This document shows positions 1-13,641 of a DNA stretch of 64,000 nt, piece after piece; position 1 is the first letter of the stretch; every line of letters starts with the position of its first letter. The position numbers were made by a program, and so were the translations under genes. This stretch comes from Aquila chrysaetos chrysaetos (taxonomy: Eukaryota; Chordata; Aves; Accipitriformes; Accipitridae), in NCBI RefSeq assembly GCF_900496995.4, contig NC_044009.1, positions 11,812,001-11,876,000 of the forward strand, written 5' to 3'. Under the pieces are notes generated by a model, which did no database searches, was not told the origin of the DNA, and saw only the letters and a list, made by a program, of their open reading frames with translations.

Positions 1-3000
1 GGCAGCCACACAGGGATAGAAGAATGGCACACTAATTCTGGAGAGAGATCTTTAAACCACAAAACTAAGCCTTGGACACTTGAATTGGTTTCTGTGGAAA
101 AGCAGTAATGAAATTTTATGGCCCTTTTACAGCCACAATAGGACTGGTTGAATTTGAGCAACCTTCAGTGAAAAACATACATAAAACAACCCTTTTTTTT
201 TTTCCTTTTTAAAGGAAAAAGCTTTCTACTTTAAAAATGAGGCAGGGAGGAGATGTTAAAGAGAAACTGGAAAAAATGCCTCCCCCCCCTTTTTTTTTTT
301 AAATCAAAGGGTTTTTTCCTCCCTTGAGGCACCAGAAAGTAAAGATAATCATGAAAAAGCTGAATGAAGCAAAAGTTTTGTGGAGGTTCACATGTGGATT
401 TGACCTAGATACAGTTAACTTTCTTGTGATTAATTCATAGGTTATAATTTTATACTAGAGTACTCAAACTCTAAAACAAATTGGACAGTGTCATATTACT
501 CTCATACCCCTTGATAGATCACTAAATACCTGCGTATTTTAATTACTTGAAACAGACCACAATTCATTATTTTCCCTTTGAATCCTGCTACGAAGCTGGG
601 TTTTCTTTCATGCTCTGCAAACTGCATTAGACTATAAAGGGACAGGGATACTAAAGGAGTGTTAAATCTTTTGCCAACATGTGAAAATCTGTGGGAGGCA
701 CCAGGTGCCCATGCCCACACCACACATTCCACTCCACCTGAAAGACTGTTTAAAGCTCTTAAAGCTAAAAAAGCAGGTGAACAGGGATTATTTAAAAAAA
801 AAAAAAAAAAAAAAAGGCAGGTGAGTAGGGATATCACTTCTTGAGAGCTTCAGACCCATGGGTTTTGCTTGTCCCAAACAGGATGTCAAAGTCTTAAAAA
901 AAAAAAAAAAAGCCTCCAAAAGCTCACCAAGTCCTGAATCCATGTTACTTTTCCACTTCTGCTCCCATCCAGAGCTGGGTTTCTTATTTTCAGTGGGCAG
1001 CTTCTAGTCTGTCACCCCTTTCCTATGCCACCTCAGATGCCTCCAGGACCTCCCACCCATGAGAAGGCAGCTCCTGGGGGTCCCTGGCCTGGCCTGACCC
1101 CACCTCAGCTCACTGGTAAATGGATGTTACAGCATTTAAGTGATCACATATGTCTTCACGGCATTGGTTGGCATGTGCACCCACACAGGACACATCCCAG
1201 CACCTGAATTTATTTGGCTCCTAACACAACTACACAAAATTGCATAGCCAGCTTCTCTTACCAACAGGACCGGCAGCAGGCCAAAGAGAAACATTTGCAG
1301 GAGATACAGTAGGGAAGAAGTAGTTTCTATTAGAAAAATTGATCCTCCTTAGACTTATATTAATTTCCTACAAGACACAGTCTCCAAGATCTGAAAGCAG
1401 GGAAAATGCTCTGCCCTCCCCAATAGGTCCCTGGGTGATATGTCCTCGCCAGACTTAAGGCAACCATCTCACTCAATTAGATGAAAAATAAATTATAAAA
1501 TCTCTGCCAGGGCAGAGCTAATCTGAAAGCTGGTTTGAAGATTAAAACCCTGCTCTGACTTGACAGATGTGAGCATCTAATGACACTGTGGTTCTTAACC
1601 CTCCTCGAGCTGGCTGCTGAGGTTTCCTTCATTTTCACCAATTAAACTTTCCCAGCTCACTTTTTCTCAGCTTCGATCATTTCACGAATATTCTCCTGGT
1701 TACCTGAGCAGCCGGAGCTAATTTATAAAGTTTTGCATATTTCTGCTAACAATTAATCCATTGATGCCAGCCTGAACAATCAAGAGAGCCAAAGCCTGGA
1801 CAGCCCTGTGTGACAGACTCAGCCAGTTCCCTGCAGTAAATAACTGGCTCTACTGCTCAACCTCCAAACACACTCGCTCAGGCAGATCACTGAACCTGTC
1901 AGCAAGGAAAGAACCCTCTACCAAAGCGCTGTCTGCAAGGGGGTCTCCCTTGACACATCAGTTATTCTGGCAGCCTTAAGTGTGATAAAGCTCAAGGTTC
2001 TCCCTTGCTAGCCCAGCCATTTAAGTGGGCTGGGCTACCTGCACTAGTGCTAGCAGAAGCAGAAAAAAAAAACGAACCAAAACCCCCAAAACAACAGACA
2101 CTAGACTCACAAGCATCTCTCTCCTCTTCCCCCAGTGTCCCTATGACCCCTTTGTGAATGCAGCCTCTTTTTCCCCCACTGGCAAAAATGACACCGGTTC
2201 TGTACCGTGAGAAATAATGGCAGGCGACTTCACCTTGCAGTTGCCTCTTGACTGGTGAGGAGCAAGCAGCTGTAGACAGGGCTCAGCCCTAATCTTCTAG
2301 TGGAAGACAAGAGGGAGAAAAGTCCTATAAAAATTAATTTTATGTTAATCACCTTATTGGCTCTGGTTCAGTTACTAGTCTCACCCTCCAAGTTTGCACA
2401 TTGCTGCCCGATCTCAGTGCAATCTCACATGGTCTTATCTGCTCTGCCATCATACAGCCCAAGCCGCCTTTGTTGCCATTTCAAAGCCCAGAGATTATTT
2501 TACTTGTGAGCCAAACAAGGGAAATCCAGACTTTTACAGGGTGAAGCAGTAACACAGAGCTCTCCATGGACTCATGAGCTTTGCACCAGTGTTTGAGTTT
2601 GCCTTTTCTAAGATGCTGCATGGGACTCTCCTCAGAAAACACAGTACAAGAAATTTAGCCAAGTTTCTGGCAAGCGCCTGCTATCTCGGAGAGTGCCATT
2701 CCGTGTTAAGCTGCCTGTAAAAAGACTCGAACACCAGAGTGTTCACAGATTCATTTCAAAATCCTTCTTTCTCAGCCCAAGAGTTTTCTCATGGCCATTT
2801 ATGGGGACAGAATAAGGTTGCTTTAGGGAGAAGGAGACAAGACAGCATCATAGCAACAGGCAAGGTACAAGAACACCTATACAAATATCTCTATCATCTC
2901 CTAAGTGCTTTGCAGGACCAGCTAGTACTGCTTAAAAGCAACACAACCACCACCTTTGGCCATTTCTCCAGCTGTTGTCACTGACAAAACAAAACAGGAC

Positions 3001-4799
3001 TCATCGCTACCACTATCTGAAGCTTGTCAGTTTTCCTGTATGACCTGATTATTTGGTCAACCTCAAATAGGAGAAGTTCCTCAGCAAGAAGTGCCAAAGA
3101 AAGCCCATAAGGCCAGGGAAGACTTTGTTCTGCAGTTATCAGCTTCAATTACCAAGGCACTCATTGCAAGACACAGCAGAAAAAGGAGAGGTGATGTTCT
3201 CCACTGCTGATTCCAGCACTGCTTGGCTTTCCTTCTTTAGGTCAACAGCCTGGTATTGCTGTGGCTATCTCCCCCAAGGCTCTAACGGTGAAGATTCTTC
3301 AAACCTACTCTCCCCTTTTCCATGTGGGGCTCAAAGCCTTTCTAATCCTCCTAGTCCACCACTTGCAGTGCTATCTGGCTGGGAAAGCGATGTCTCCAGG
3401 CAAGCTACAGCAAAGGTCTGTAGATATTTCCTGCAGGAGAGAAGAAAGCAATGGGAGGGAGACACTGATCTCAAAGATGACAGCCAGCCCACATAGGCAC
3501 CTCTGTCCATTGCATGCTTTAGGTATTCACCCAATATGAATTTGTCTTGCCCTACAGACAGCATTTTAGATAGAATAGAGGAGAAAGTTTTTCTTCTTAC
3601 TACTTTGTGCCCAGAAGGCCAAAACCAACATATCCCTGAAAACAGACTGGGACAGGTACCAAACAGCTGAAGAATGTACTTTCCCCTAGGCTATATATGT
3701 CTAAATGACATTTGATTCTACTAATGGCAGACTCATTAGTATTTAGAAGAGCAAGTGTGGCAAGTGAGCTTATTTTGAACAGAATCAGCATTGTGGTAGC
3801 CAAAGCTCATTAATTATGAATTTTATCAACTGCTCACTGTTCTGCTAGCACAGTGTAATTGCCTGCAAAAGTGATGCTATGGAATGAAGAAACACCGTGC
3901 TACAAAATAACCCACATCCTTCCTTTTCCAGTAGATATCCCATGTTTGTTCCAGAGCAATTACAACACTGCAAGAATCCTTAAGGTTCTTTAAGCATCTT
4001 ATCAGAGTAATCATTGCAACAAGTAGTACTGAAGGGCATAATTTGGTGAAACATGCACGCAGAGAACTGGAATGAGCTTTCCTGGTTACACAGTAGCTGC
4101 TGCACAGATGTACCGCACACAGACACCGTGGAGAGCTGGGGTCCCGGCAGGCCGCTCCGCATGTCCCACTCAAACAGAGCGCTCCACCAAGAAACTTGTT
4201 ACTGAGCCTTCCCAGATTTTAAGCAGGAGGGATATTTTCTGCTATTCTGCCACAGCTGGGCTTTGCTATGAGGGCTATATGCAATACCACCCTATATTCC
4301 CCTGGGCTGTAGACAGTGAGTTAGCCACCCCTCAAACATAGTGTTACACTTGCTCTTAAGGCTCCTGTTTAAGTGCTGAATTAACAGAAAACATCAGCCA
4401 AAAAGTCTGCAGGGCACAGGCAGCATTTAACATTAGAATTATTTATAGACACTGATTTTAATCAGCAAGTAAATCCTCTCTGCTTAATTTCACTTTACAT
4501 GCACACAGAGAGGCATATACATACACACAGACCTACCTTTACAGAAGGAGATCAGCATTTTGCTAGCTATGAAAAGGATCATCCTCAACAGAACAGCACC
4601 TTTACAGAAGGTACTTTGTCAACATGCAAGCATAGAGCTTACACACACACACGCTCTTTGGGTAGTTTTATTTGAACAAGGTACCAGCCAGTTTAACCAG
4701 CACCTAGAGATTCTGCACTAAAGCTGTTTCATTGAGAGCTTGTTCCCTACACAGAAGCTGCTAATACTAGCTTTTCAGCCCAATTACTCCCCACCTTTT
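1..4799. other. Intergenic, nothing recognised
   Basis: AT-leaning unique-looking DNA with A-runs (794-815, 897-911) and a short (AC)n at 4641-4652. Open frames up to 126 codons, on both strands, have no family likeness, splice logic or codon bias, and overlap one another. Confidence 0.6.
773..832 (+). repeat. 16-bp direct repeat around a 22-A run
   Basis: GCAGGTGAACAGGGAT (773-788) and GCAGGTGAGTAGGGAT (817-832) differ at two positions and flank TATTT plus 22 A (794-815). No element body is recognised between them. Confidence 0.5.
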
Positions 4800-4991
4800 C
4801 TCTCCACTCCTTACCACTCTCTAGTGTGTTTGCCTTTGTTTAAATACCATTTTCCCAGAGGTACCCCACCTGTGGCTGATGGACTGGGCTGTGCCCTGGG
4901 GTGGGTCCATTGGAGACAGCTGGGACCTTCACAGAGACCCCCCTGCAGCCCCCCCACCAGCTCCTGGGCACCAGCACACCTGCACCCAGTA
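4800..4991 (-). mobile_element. Decayed ERV LTR fragment (U3 end)
   Basis: From TTTAAATA (about 4838) to ACCCAGTA, the sequence follows the U3 end of the minus-strand LTR at 13642-14738 in the same order: TATA-like AT block, CCCAGAGGTAC, GTGGCTGATGG...GGGTCCATTGGAG, a CCCCTGCAGCCCCCC block, then CACCAGC...ACCCAGTA. It is strongly diverged and no target duplication is seen. The part below 4838 is a weaker match. Confidence 0.5.
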
Positions 4992-7900
4992 AAAATCGCT
5001 TATCACAAAGGGACTAATAAAGGATTCATCTGTATTCAAAGAGCAGTTGTTGGGCTAAAACAAACTACTTCCATCTCAGAAGTAATAAAGGATATAAAAT
5101 GTTATCCCAGCAGGTGCTAGTGAATTAAAACTAGCCTGGGTAATGATCCTGTGGGAGTCCTGGAGGAGTTGGCTGAAATCTTCATTGTCCACTTATGGTC
5201 TTAATACCAGGAAAACTCTAAGTGTCCGGCTGATGGGATAGCACCGTTCAAATTAGGCAACTGAGATGATGACCTTCACAGTTACATATTCCGTTAGACA
5301 GAGACACCAAAAATGTGCTGTGAGGTTTGACTTGCCTCCTTTGTTGCCCTGATGAAAGCAGCAACACAGATGATTATTAGAGAGGTCTCAGTCAGGCATG
5401 TTAATGACTATGTAAAGAGTTTCTGTTAATCAGTTGTCAATGAACAATGATATTTCTAGGATCATTTCCAGATGCAAAGCTGTTAAAGAATATTTTCATC
5501 GATGATCTGCATTACATTTCCTCCTAATCAAGTTCCCAGTGATATTTTGATTGGGATGAAAGGAGACAGAGAAGTATTACTTAAGCTGAAAGAGATCTAT
5601 TTCTCTCGTTAAGTGGAGCCCCTTCAAATAAGAGACATTTAAATGGCATGAAATGCTGCCCACAAGGACATATATCCTGCCCCAAAATGGGAGAGAAGTG
5701 CAGTGGGGAATCAAATTTGAGCTGCCAGTTCCGTGTCACTGTAGAGGACAACTATGGCGGTCCTTGCCTGGAGAGAGCATGAGACATAAAATGTGCTAAA
5801 ACAAGATAGATTCACAAAATACCACCAAGCTACAAATAATGGCAAGTTCATACTTGAAGGAAGTGACTGCAGAATGGGCAGCCATCTGTGCTTGGCTTCA
5901 AATACCCAGCCTGCCAAAGACTGTGATTAACGCTGTCCGGACAGATCTTCTCCTGTCTGCTGTCAGCAGCGCTGTCTGTTCCAGAGCCTGCCCGTGGCAC
6001 TAACAACAGATGTCCCTAGCAGTTCAAAAGCTTGCACGAAGCTCTGAGTTTGCATTTCAATTTCTACGGTGCAAGCTGTATCACTGGAAGATATGGGAAA
6101 GGTGCATTGAAAAAAAAAAATAAATTATCTTCCTAGCATTTTAATAAATAAGCTAAAAATGTCCACTTGGCATCTTCTCTACACTGGAGGAAACCTCAGC
6201 AGAGTTACCACCAGGTGGGACACTGAAGAAAGCAGCACAGAAAGGCAGGCACGGCTAGAGCTGAGCTGTCAACTTGAAGCAAGGATCTGACATGCATTAG
6301 ATCCTCCCTCAGAGACAGCTCTCAGCAATGCTCCCTACTGCTATTTTGGAAAGATTACAAAGGTTGTGCCTCTTGTTTTCAATCTAGGATTTCTTGCAGT
6401 TATTCCTATAAGGTACCATATATCCCATTGGCATTGCTGTTAAAATATAGAAAAGATCCTGAAAAATCTCCCAGGATATATTCTTCTAATTACAGTGCTT
6501 TCAATTAGTGCTTTTCAATTTGTTGACACAGCACTGTATTTGTTGACACAGCTTCAAGCCCAGCCAGGTTAGATGACTTGTTCAAGCCCATATATCAAGC
6601 CAGTGACGAGCAGAATTAAGATTCAGCTATGCTCTCCACTTGCACTTCTCCAGTGAGAATTTCACAACCCCTCAAATACATAAAAAAGAGAACAAAGAAA
6701 AAATCCACCACAAACCAGAGAGTTGAGTAGGAAATAAATGGTCCAGAAGTACGGCAATAGTTTATGCATATTTGAAATACCCGACAGCTGCAGGGTCTAA
6801 GCCGTGTGAACAGATCTTGGTAAGACCTTCGGGGAACACTCTCAGTCATATTAGCTCAGAGGAGCAATCATCGCAGAAGCGTGACAGCAAACATTCATAT
6901 GAAAAACCCTCTACAAAGCCACTGATAGCTGTCAAGTTTGAAAGAAAGCAGCAGGAAAGCCAGGGGCAAGCTAGAGCTGATGTAAAAGTTGAGAGTTCCT
7001 GGAAAGTATTTTGTTATTGGGCAAAATAATTATCTTAGAGTGCAATTGGTTATTGCTGTTAATTTATAAGTAGTGTACTTAATATAAAGCTCTAAATTGA
7101 GTAGCAAGTCAGAGCATTAAACAATAATTTGGCAAGTGGAAAAGCATCCCTAGCTACATGCATTACAGAGAGGTCATTCTCGAGGTAAACAGGTAGGTGG
7201 CCAGGTTAGTCTCATCCCACCTAGGTCCTCAGGAGACAATATCATTTCGGTGCTAAATTAATTTGAAAGGACACAAAGAGCACCAGGGATGCTGAGTTTT
7301 GCTCCTTCCTTAGCGACGTCTCTCAGAAACCTGCTGCAAACCATAACAAAACCCTGGTTACTGTCTGCCAAAACACCCACAGGACACACAAAACATCCTT
7401 CTACCATTTGCAAGATACCACTTTAGAAGACAACTGTAGGAGGCAAAGGTCTCAATATTGAAATAAATGAAGGAAAGAACAAGGATGTCCAAAAATCTTG
7501 CTGAAAACTGTGGGAAAGACTGGAGTTAGGGATGTCGTCCAGCGGCTTCTACTCAGCAAGTGCTTTTTCTAGATGGGAAAGTATTGTGGACCATGAGTTG
7601 ACTTTGTTTAAAGCTCTTTGGGGATCTGTACCTTAAGCACACAATTCCCAGTGGCACTTTTTACAGCCTACACAAGGTGACAAGGGCATCCAGCACCCTG
7701 CCTGCTTACCAAGTTCCTCTTGGAAAAACTGCTGATGTCTCAGGCAGATTTTACAACCTTTCATGTAGAAGGAGCCCTAGCATATCAAAGGTGATTTCAA
7801 GACATCTTGCAGGCTGCTCAGCATTCAGGTCCTGCAGAATCCAAGTTCCCACAATTGTGGCTGCAAAGAAAGCTTTTGAAATCCAAGTGCATTTTATCAC

Positions 7901-9540
7901 CTTGGCTGAAAAGTGACAGACAGCAAAGCTGACCAGGATTTTGGAACTACTAGTCGAGTTTGAAGCATAAAACTTTAGGTTGGCTTTTTTTCCACTTTTC
8001 TGTGTCTTACTGGAAAATCAGCATGCAGCCACATAACCCAAAATAGAGAGTTTACATGTGACACAAAGTGGTTTTCTTCCAGAAAGCTGAAGTTGAATTG
8101 GGACTGTAAGTGTAACAGGATATTTGACAGTCACTCCTCAACGCCATTTCCAGATAAGAGTAATGATAGGTATTACAGCTTGTTAGAGCTTGCCTTGACT
8201 CATTCTTCACAGTCAGACATGAGCCAGAAATGTCAGCACAGGATGGTGTTGCGTTTGTCCATGGGAATCAGCATCTCTACCATCACAACAGCATTACTAA
8301 CTTGCATTCCAAAGTCCTAGCATTTCTTGGTTTACATACAGGGAAACAAGTTTGGTTTTGCAAAGCTAAATTTTAACTGGTACATAACTGTGTAGTAAAA
8401 GCACTGCTGGAAACCGAGCTAATTAATGGGCCAAAGATGAATTACCAGGAATTTGTGTATGCATGGTCACCCTCCATACGATCTCGACACTTTACAGAAA
8501 GGCTCTTGCCAGGAGGATAGCGAGCCCTGTCTAGGGGCACTTTACCCTATTTCCCAACATAACTGAAGTGTATGGAGGGACCGGTTGATGCAAGTGATGT
8601 TTTGCCCCATTTGACAGCCACTCCTATTGGCCTTATTAGGAGATGACTGAAGGCAAAGAGCAATGACTCAGATTTTGTGGGTTTGCTTGCCTTTTTAAGG
8701 ACACAACTGATTCATACTACAAGATAAAAATTTATCTTGGGGCAGAAAAATCCTGAAGGCTGCTGAAGACAGACAACCTGTATACTTGATAGCTCTAGTG
8801 GTATTTTTGCATTGAGCCCAACTCTGTCCCAGTTATTTACTGAAGTCACGCTGTTTACAGCAGCCTCTATCATCCACCCCCAAAAGTCTGAGGCATGACC
8901 ACTATTTAAATGGACTGCTAATGCTAAGAAGAATTTGGAGAAAATTTAACTACTGCAGGAAAATTCTGGGGGCTGTACCAGGTCAGACCCAAGACCGTCC
9001 ATCACTGCATGCATTGGGTGTGAAAAGGCTAGAAATAAGAGAAGCTGTTACTGTGCAGTTGGAGACCAGCAACTGATGCTTACTGCCATCTGCCCCTCGT
9101 TCTCACCGAGATGGTGAGAGCATCTCCAAAGCCATATCCCACACCCATGTGCAACCAAGGTCAGCCAGTCCTGCTGAAGGGTAGAGACACCCTATGCATA
9201 GCCCAACTCCTCCTGTGAGCACAGCAAACCCTTTCTCATGTCACGGCCTGGTAAGAACTAAATATTTGAGAAAGTGACTCCTAGCAGCTCTGGTTGGCAA
9301 TGCAGTAATAGATGCCAACATTCACACTGTTACAATTATGGTCTGTCATTGATGGTTAAGGAAGGATGAGGGGAAGAGAGGTTCTTTTTCTCCACTTCTG
9401 ACTCAAACAATCAACAAAATTTCTGCTTTCACGTAGAGAATGTTCAGCTTTTAACACTAATGAATGCAGAGAAAGTTAAAAATATACATTTAGGCTCACC
9501 TATTTCTCAAGTTTCTGAGCCATGGGTCAAATTTTAGTGT
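4992..9540. other. Intergenic, nothing recognised
   Basis: Apart from the small direct repeat at 6518-6552, no gene, RNA or mobile element can be supported here. Confidence 0.6.
6518..6552 (+). repeat. 15-bp direct repeat, 20-bp period
   Basis: ATTTGTTGACACAGC occurs exactly at 6518-6532 and 6538-6552. A small local tandem duplication with no known role. Confidence 0.6.
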
Positions 9541-9545
9541 CTGCT
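9541..9545. repeat. Target-site duplication, left copy
   Basis: CTGCT, paired with CTGTT at 10122-10126 on the other side of the solo LTR; one substitution separates the copies. Confidence 0.6.
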
Positions 9546-10121
9546 TGTTGTGGTTTAACCCCAGCCAGCAACTAAGCATCACACAGCCATTCACTCACCC
9601 CCCCCAACCAGTGGGATGGGGGAGAAAATCGGGAAAAGAAGCAAAACCCACGGGTTGAGATAAGAACGGTTTAATAGAACAGAAAAGAAGAAGCTAATAA
9701 TGATAATGATAACACTAATAAAACGACAACAGCAATAATGAAAGGATTGGAACATACAAATGATGTGCAGTGCAATTGCTCACCACCCGCCGATCAACAC
9801 CCAGCTAGTCCCCGAGCGGCGATCCCCCCCCCCCACTCCCCAGTTCCTAAACTAGATGGGACGTCCCATGGTATGGAATACCCTGTTGGCCAGTTTGGGT
9901 CAGGTGCCCTGGCTGTGTCCTGTGCCAACTTCTTGTGCCCCTCCAGCTTTCTCGCTGGCTGGGCATGAGAAGCTGAAAAATCCTTGACATTAGTCTAAAC
10001 AATACTATCAACAACTGAAAACATCAGTGTTATCAACATTCTTCACATACTGAACTCAAAACATAGCACCGTACCAGCTACTAGGAAGACAATTAACTCT
10101 ATCCCAGCTGAAACCAGGGCA
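9546..10121 (-). mobile_element. Solo ERV LTR (576 bp)
   Basis: Read on the minus strand it begins TGCCCTGGTTTCAGCTGGGA and ends GGGGTTAAACCACAACA, the TG...CA termini and layout of a widespread bird LTR. It has a (TTATTA)-like AT block and an ATTAAA poly(A) signal at 9675-9670. Flanks are CTGCT (9541-9545) and CTGTT (10122-10126), a 5-bp target duplication with one mismatch, the size made by ERVL-type elements. No internal viral sequence is attached, so it is the product of LTR-LTR recombination. The plus-strand open frame at 9738-9968 lies inside it and is not a gene. Confidence 0.88.
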
Positions 10122-10126
10122 CTGTT

Positions 10127-13037
10127 TAAGTCATTCTCAGGGTGAGGAAACAGGAACCATTTCTGGGTGTGCAGGAGCGGCAACACAGCAGCAGTTCTTC
10201 CTGCTACAGAGGGACATTCATTGCTCCAGGGGAGCAAATGGGGAAAGGCTGTGGCAAGGATGTGGACAGCCTTGGACTTTCACTTTTCCACCCCATGTCT
10301 TTGTATCAGGTTAGGATCAAAGCCATTTTAAGGAACCACCACAGCTCCCCCAGCCCTCTCCCTCTACCTTCTTCCAAGCACAGGTTTCGCTCTTGTTTAA
10401 TAAGCTGCTATTCCATTCAGCCTGAATAATTTAAAATCAGAGAACACAATCGGCAGCAAACACACACGCGAGACAGGATACACGCTTCAAGCCTCTCTAA
10501 TTCAGCAAAGGCTTTGCAAGCATGCTCACAAGATAAGGTGGGAGCTGTTTCTGAAACCATCACCTCACGTCAACCTTCACCTGCTTCCCATCCCCGCTCA
10601 GCGATCTGCTCTGGATCAGTGGCATTCTTGCATGCTGCTTCAATTTCAGCATCTCATTAGCTCATTCATTTCTGCTTTTTAGTTGGATGCCAGTGATACA
10701 GAGTGTTCACATTTACATTTGGCATGACTAAAGGGTATTCTTTGTTTGTTTTCATTCTGCACATTCCTCCAACTGCTGGCTTTACCTTCTCTTGTCTCAC
10801 TCTGCCCTCACTGTCTGAACTCCAGGAGCCTCCGGGTCACTGCCAATTCACAGCAGCTGTTACCATCCTCCTAACTCATTAGCAGGGAGCATTTTCCTGC
10901 AGAAATTCTAAGAAATCTCCTTCATCACAGCTGGTGCAAAGTGGAAGTGTCAAGTTTCCACATGGCAAAAAAAAACCCAAACCACCTTGAAGAGTATCAA
11001 ATCTGATATTGGCTCAGTCAGATTATTTTGAGGTCAAGATTAAGCTAGTGTCTCCAAAGTGTCTCCAAAAATAGGAGGACTGGTTTTAAAAGAGCTCTCC
11101 GAAAGATTTTTCGAAGGTGGGAAAACTGTCAGAAAACAAGATTGCAAATGGTTTCTATCAGTGGTGTTTTTCTGACTGGGCACCTGCTGTTTCCCAGAAA
11201 CAAGCTAGGAACAAGAAGAGTTTAAGGAAGTTGCCTTACAGTAAGGAAAGTACCTATACATTCACATCGATAGACTAAATAAAAGTGTTTACTGCAGATT
11301 TTAGAACAACCTAGATAAGGCTAGATACCTCAATAGCAATGCCGCATAATAAGAGATAACAGGGACAAGGGGCAACAGAGGATCATATACTTCTAAAGCT
11401 CATGGCCAGGTAGTCAGGGATTTGGGGAAGAAGTTCTCTAAGATTTAGAAACTAGCTTACAAAGGCAATCTCAGGACAATTACAGATGAGAAAATCTGCA
11501 TAAACAGGAGCTCAACATCCATGCCATAACAAAGGTTCTTTTTCATCATCTTCTGGCAGGCAGAAAGTATCTCAAGCTCCATGAGACAGACCTGCATCAC
11601 TGTTTCGATAAGACTTCTTTTGGACTCTGGCTATGAAAACTGCCAGTTCATTTTGCCTCCAGCATTTTCCTGGTCTTCTACCCTCCGTTATTTCAGCAGT
11701 ACTACTGTCAAATGGAGCACTCTACTGTGTCATCCAGAGACCATCAAGAAGTAATTACAAATTGTTTTTTCTGCTATCTAATACACTTTCGAAGCCTTTG
11801 TGCAACATCAGATGCTTGGAGTGTGCATCTTGTATTGCACACATCTGGTTTTTGCTCTATGCATTTTCTGATTTTAAATCAAGGCACTGCGCTTACTCTA
11901 GATGTTTACAAATCTTTTGGAAAAGGAACCTCAGCCAGTTCTGACTGGCATATCCAAAAAACTCCTTTGAAACAAATAGCTAGGTCTACATCCAAGATAT
12001 TGCAGACTATGTTCTTAAAACACATTTTCCTGAGAAAACGTGGCTGATGGCTCATCAGGGCAAACAAAACCAGGAGGAGGGTAAAAAGGTTCTTTACTCC
12101 ATATACCCAGCTGACGTACTGGCAAGTTCCAGAGACTTGGAGGTTTTGTTCAATAAGCCATCCAGCTCAACTTGGTATGATATGACTTGGGGGCATTTAG
12201 CACAGATGATGAATTGGGCCCAGATTTTCTGTTCTGGAACAAGATCTCAGCTGCCTGGACTGAAGAAGCAGCTCTTACAGCTAAGGCCCACAAGCAGCTG
12301 TTACTGCTATAGTAGCTGCCAGAAAAGAAGTGGGAGGACCACAGACTTGAGTTTGCTTCAGATATGCTAGTCTGGCTGAACAAGCAGCAGCCTATTTTTA
12401 CCAGCATGGAGAACATTCCTGCCCACTCCACAGGAAAATCAACACTTGCAATCTACCCCCAACCCTGCTTTCGGTTGCTGGGTAAGCCAAGAAGCTAGAA
12501 CTTCTGCGGTGGCTTCGGGTTAAGTGCCAAAATCATGAATGCAGTTATGCAAATGCTAAAATAACATAAACTTAAAGTGACAACCTATTAAACTGTCTTT
12601 AATTCTCAGTGTTGTAAAGGATTTATTAAACACTACATTGCAAGGCCAGAACGAACAGGGAAATAGGAATTTTAAATAACTTGGCAATCTCACCACACCC
12701 TCAATTAGGACAGTTATCAGTTGAACCCCAAATATTTCACAAGAGAAGGGCAATGTTTTTTCCTGCGTTGGACTTAGAAATTAAAACCCCAAGGACAAAT
12801 TCATTTGCCTACAGTCCAGATTTCTGATGTCTCAAACCATGTTCTCCACTGTTGTAGCTACTCTATTGCCTCTGCCCAGTACGAAGGAGATGCTGGGTGC
12901 AGAGTGCAATTGTAAAAGCATGTTGCTTGCATCAACAAATCAACAGAGGCTGATGAGCAAAAACATTTCTGTGAGGCTGAGAGGCCGCCACTGATGCAGG
13001 TGCAAAGGGGAATCTTGCATTGAAGTGATTATTGAAG
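10127..13037. other. Intergenic, nothing recognised
   Basis: Between two LTR insertions. Overlapping open frames around 11633-12431 are antisense or shifted versions of each other with no recognisable domain. Confidence 0.6.
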
Positions 13038-13641
13038 ATATTGGGTTTAAGTAGCAAGGCATTTCCCACCGCCGGACACAGCTGAGCCCATCGGCAAAGC
13101 TGGTGGTGCCTCGGGGATAACATATTTAAGAATGGGCAAAAAATTTCAGAGAGCAGTGAGGAGTGAGTTAAAAAAAGCATGTGAACACCAGGGCCAGAGG
13201 ATAAAGAGGGGGAAGAGGTGCAGCCCATGGAGAGACCACAAAAGAGCACGTATTTCCCTGCAGACTGTTGTGGAGAGGACGACGGTGGAGCAGATGTCCA
13301 CACTGCAGCCCATGGAGGACTCCATGCCGGAGCAACTGGATATTTCCTGAAGGAACTGAAGCCCATGGAGAGCCCATGCAGAGATAAATTTATCCTGAAG
13401 GACAGTAGCCTGTGGGAAGGACCAATGCTGGAGCAGGGGAAAAGTGTGAGGAGGAAGGAGCGGCAGAGAGGAGCTGGTATGGGCTCACCGCAACCATACC
13501 CAGTCCCTCAGGGTACAGGGGAGGTAGAGGAGTCGGGAATGAAGGAGTGACATTGAGCTTGGGAAAAGGGGGATGGGGAGAAGGTGGTGTTTTAATTTTT
13601 GTCTTTGTTTCTCGCTATTCAAATCTATTTTAATTGGCAAT
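13038..13641 (+). mobile_element. Older ERV LTR, 5' part (interrupted)
   Basis: Starts near TATTGGGTTTAAGTAGCAAGG, has the TATA-like block ATAACATATTTAAGAA at about 13119, then GGAGCAG/CCCATGGAG-rich repeats and the GTTTTAATTTTTGTCTTTG region. It is the plus-strand counterpart of the 13642-14738 LTR family, more diverged. It stops at AATTGGCAAT, where the younger LTR is inserted, and resumes at 14739. Open frames at 13132-13633 are repeat-derived. Confidence 0.78.
13637..13641. repeat. Target-site duplication (GCAAT), left copy
   Basis: GCAAT, identical to 14739-14743, bounding the nested LTR exactly at its TG and CA ends. Confidence 0.88.
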
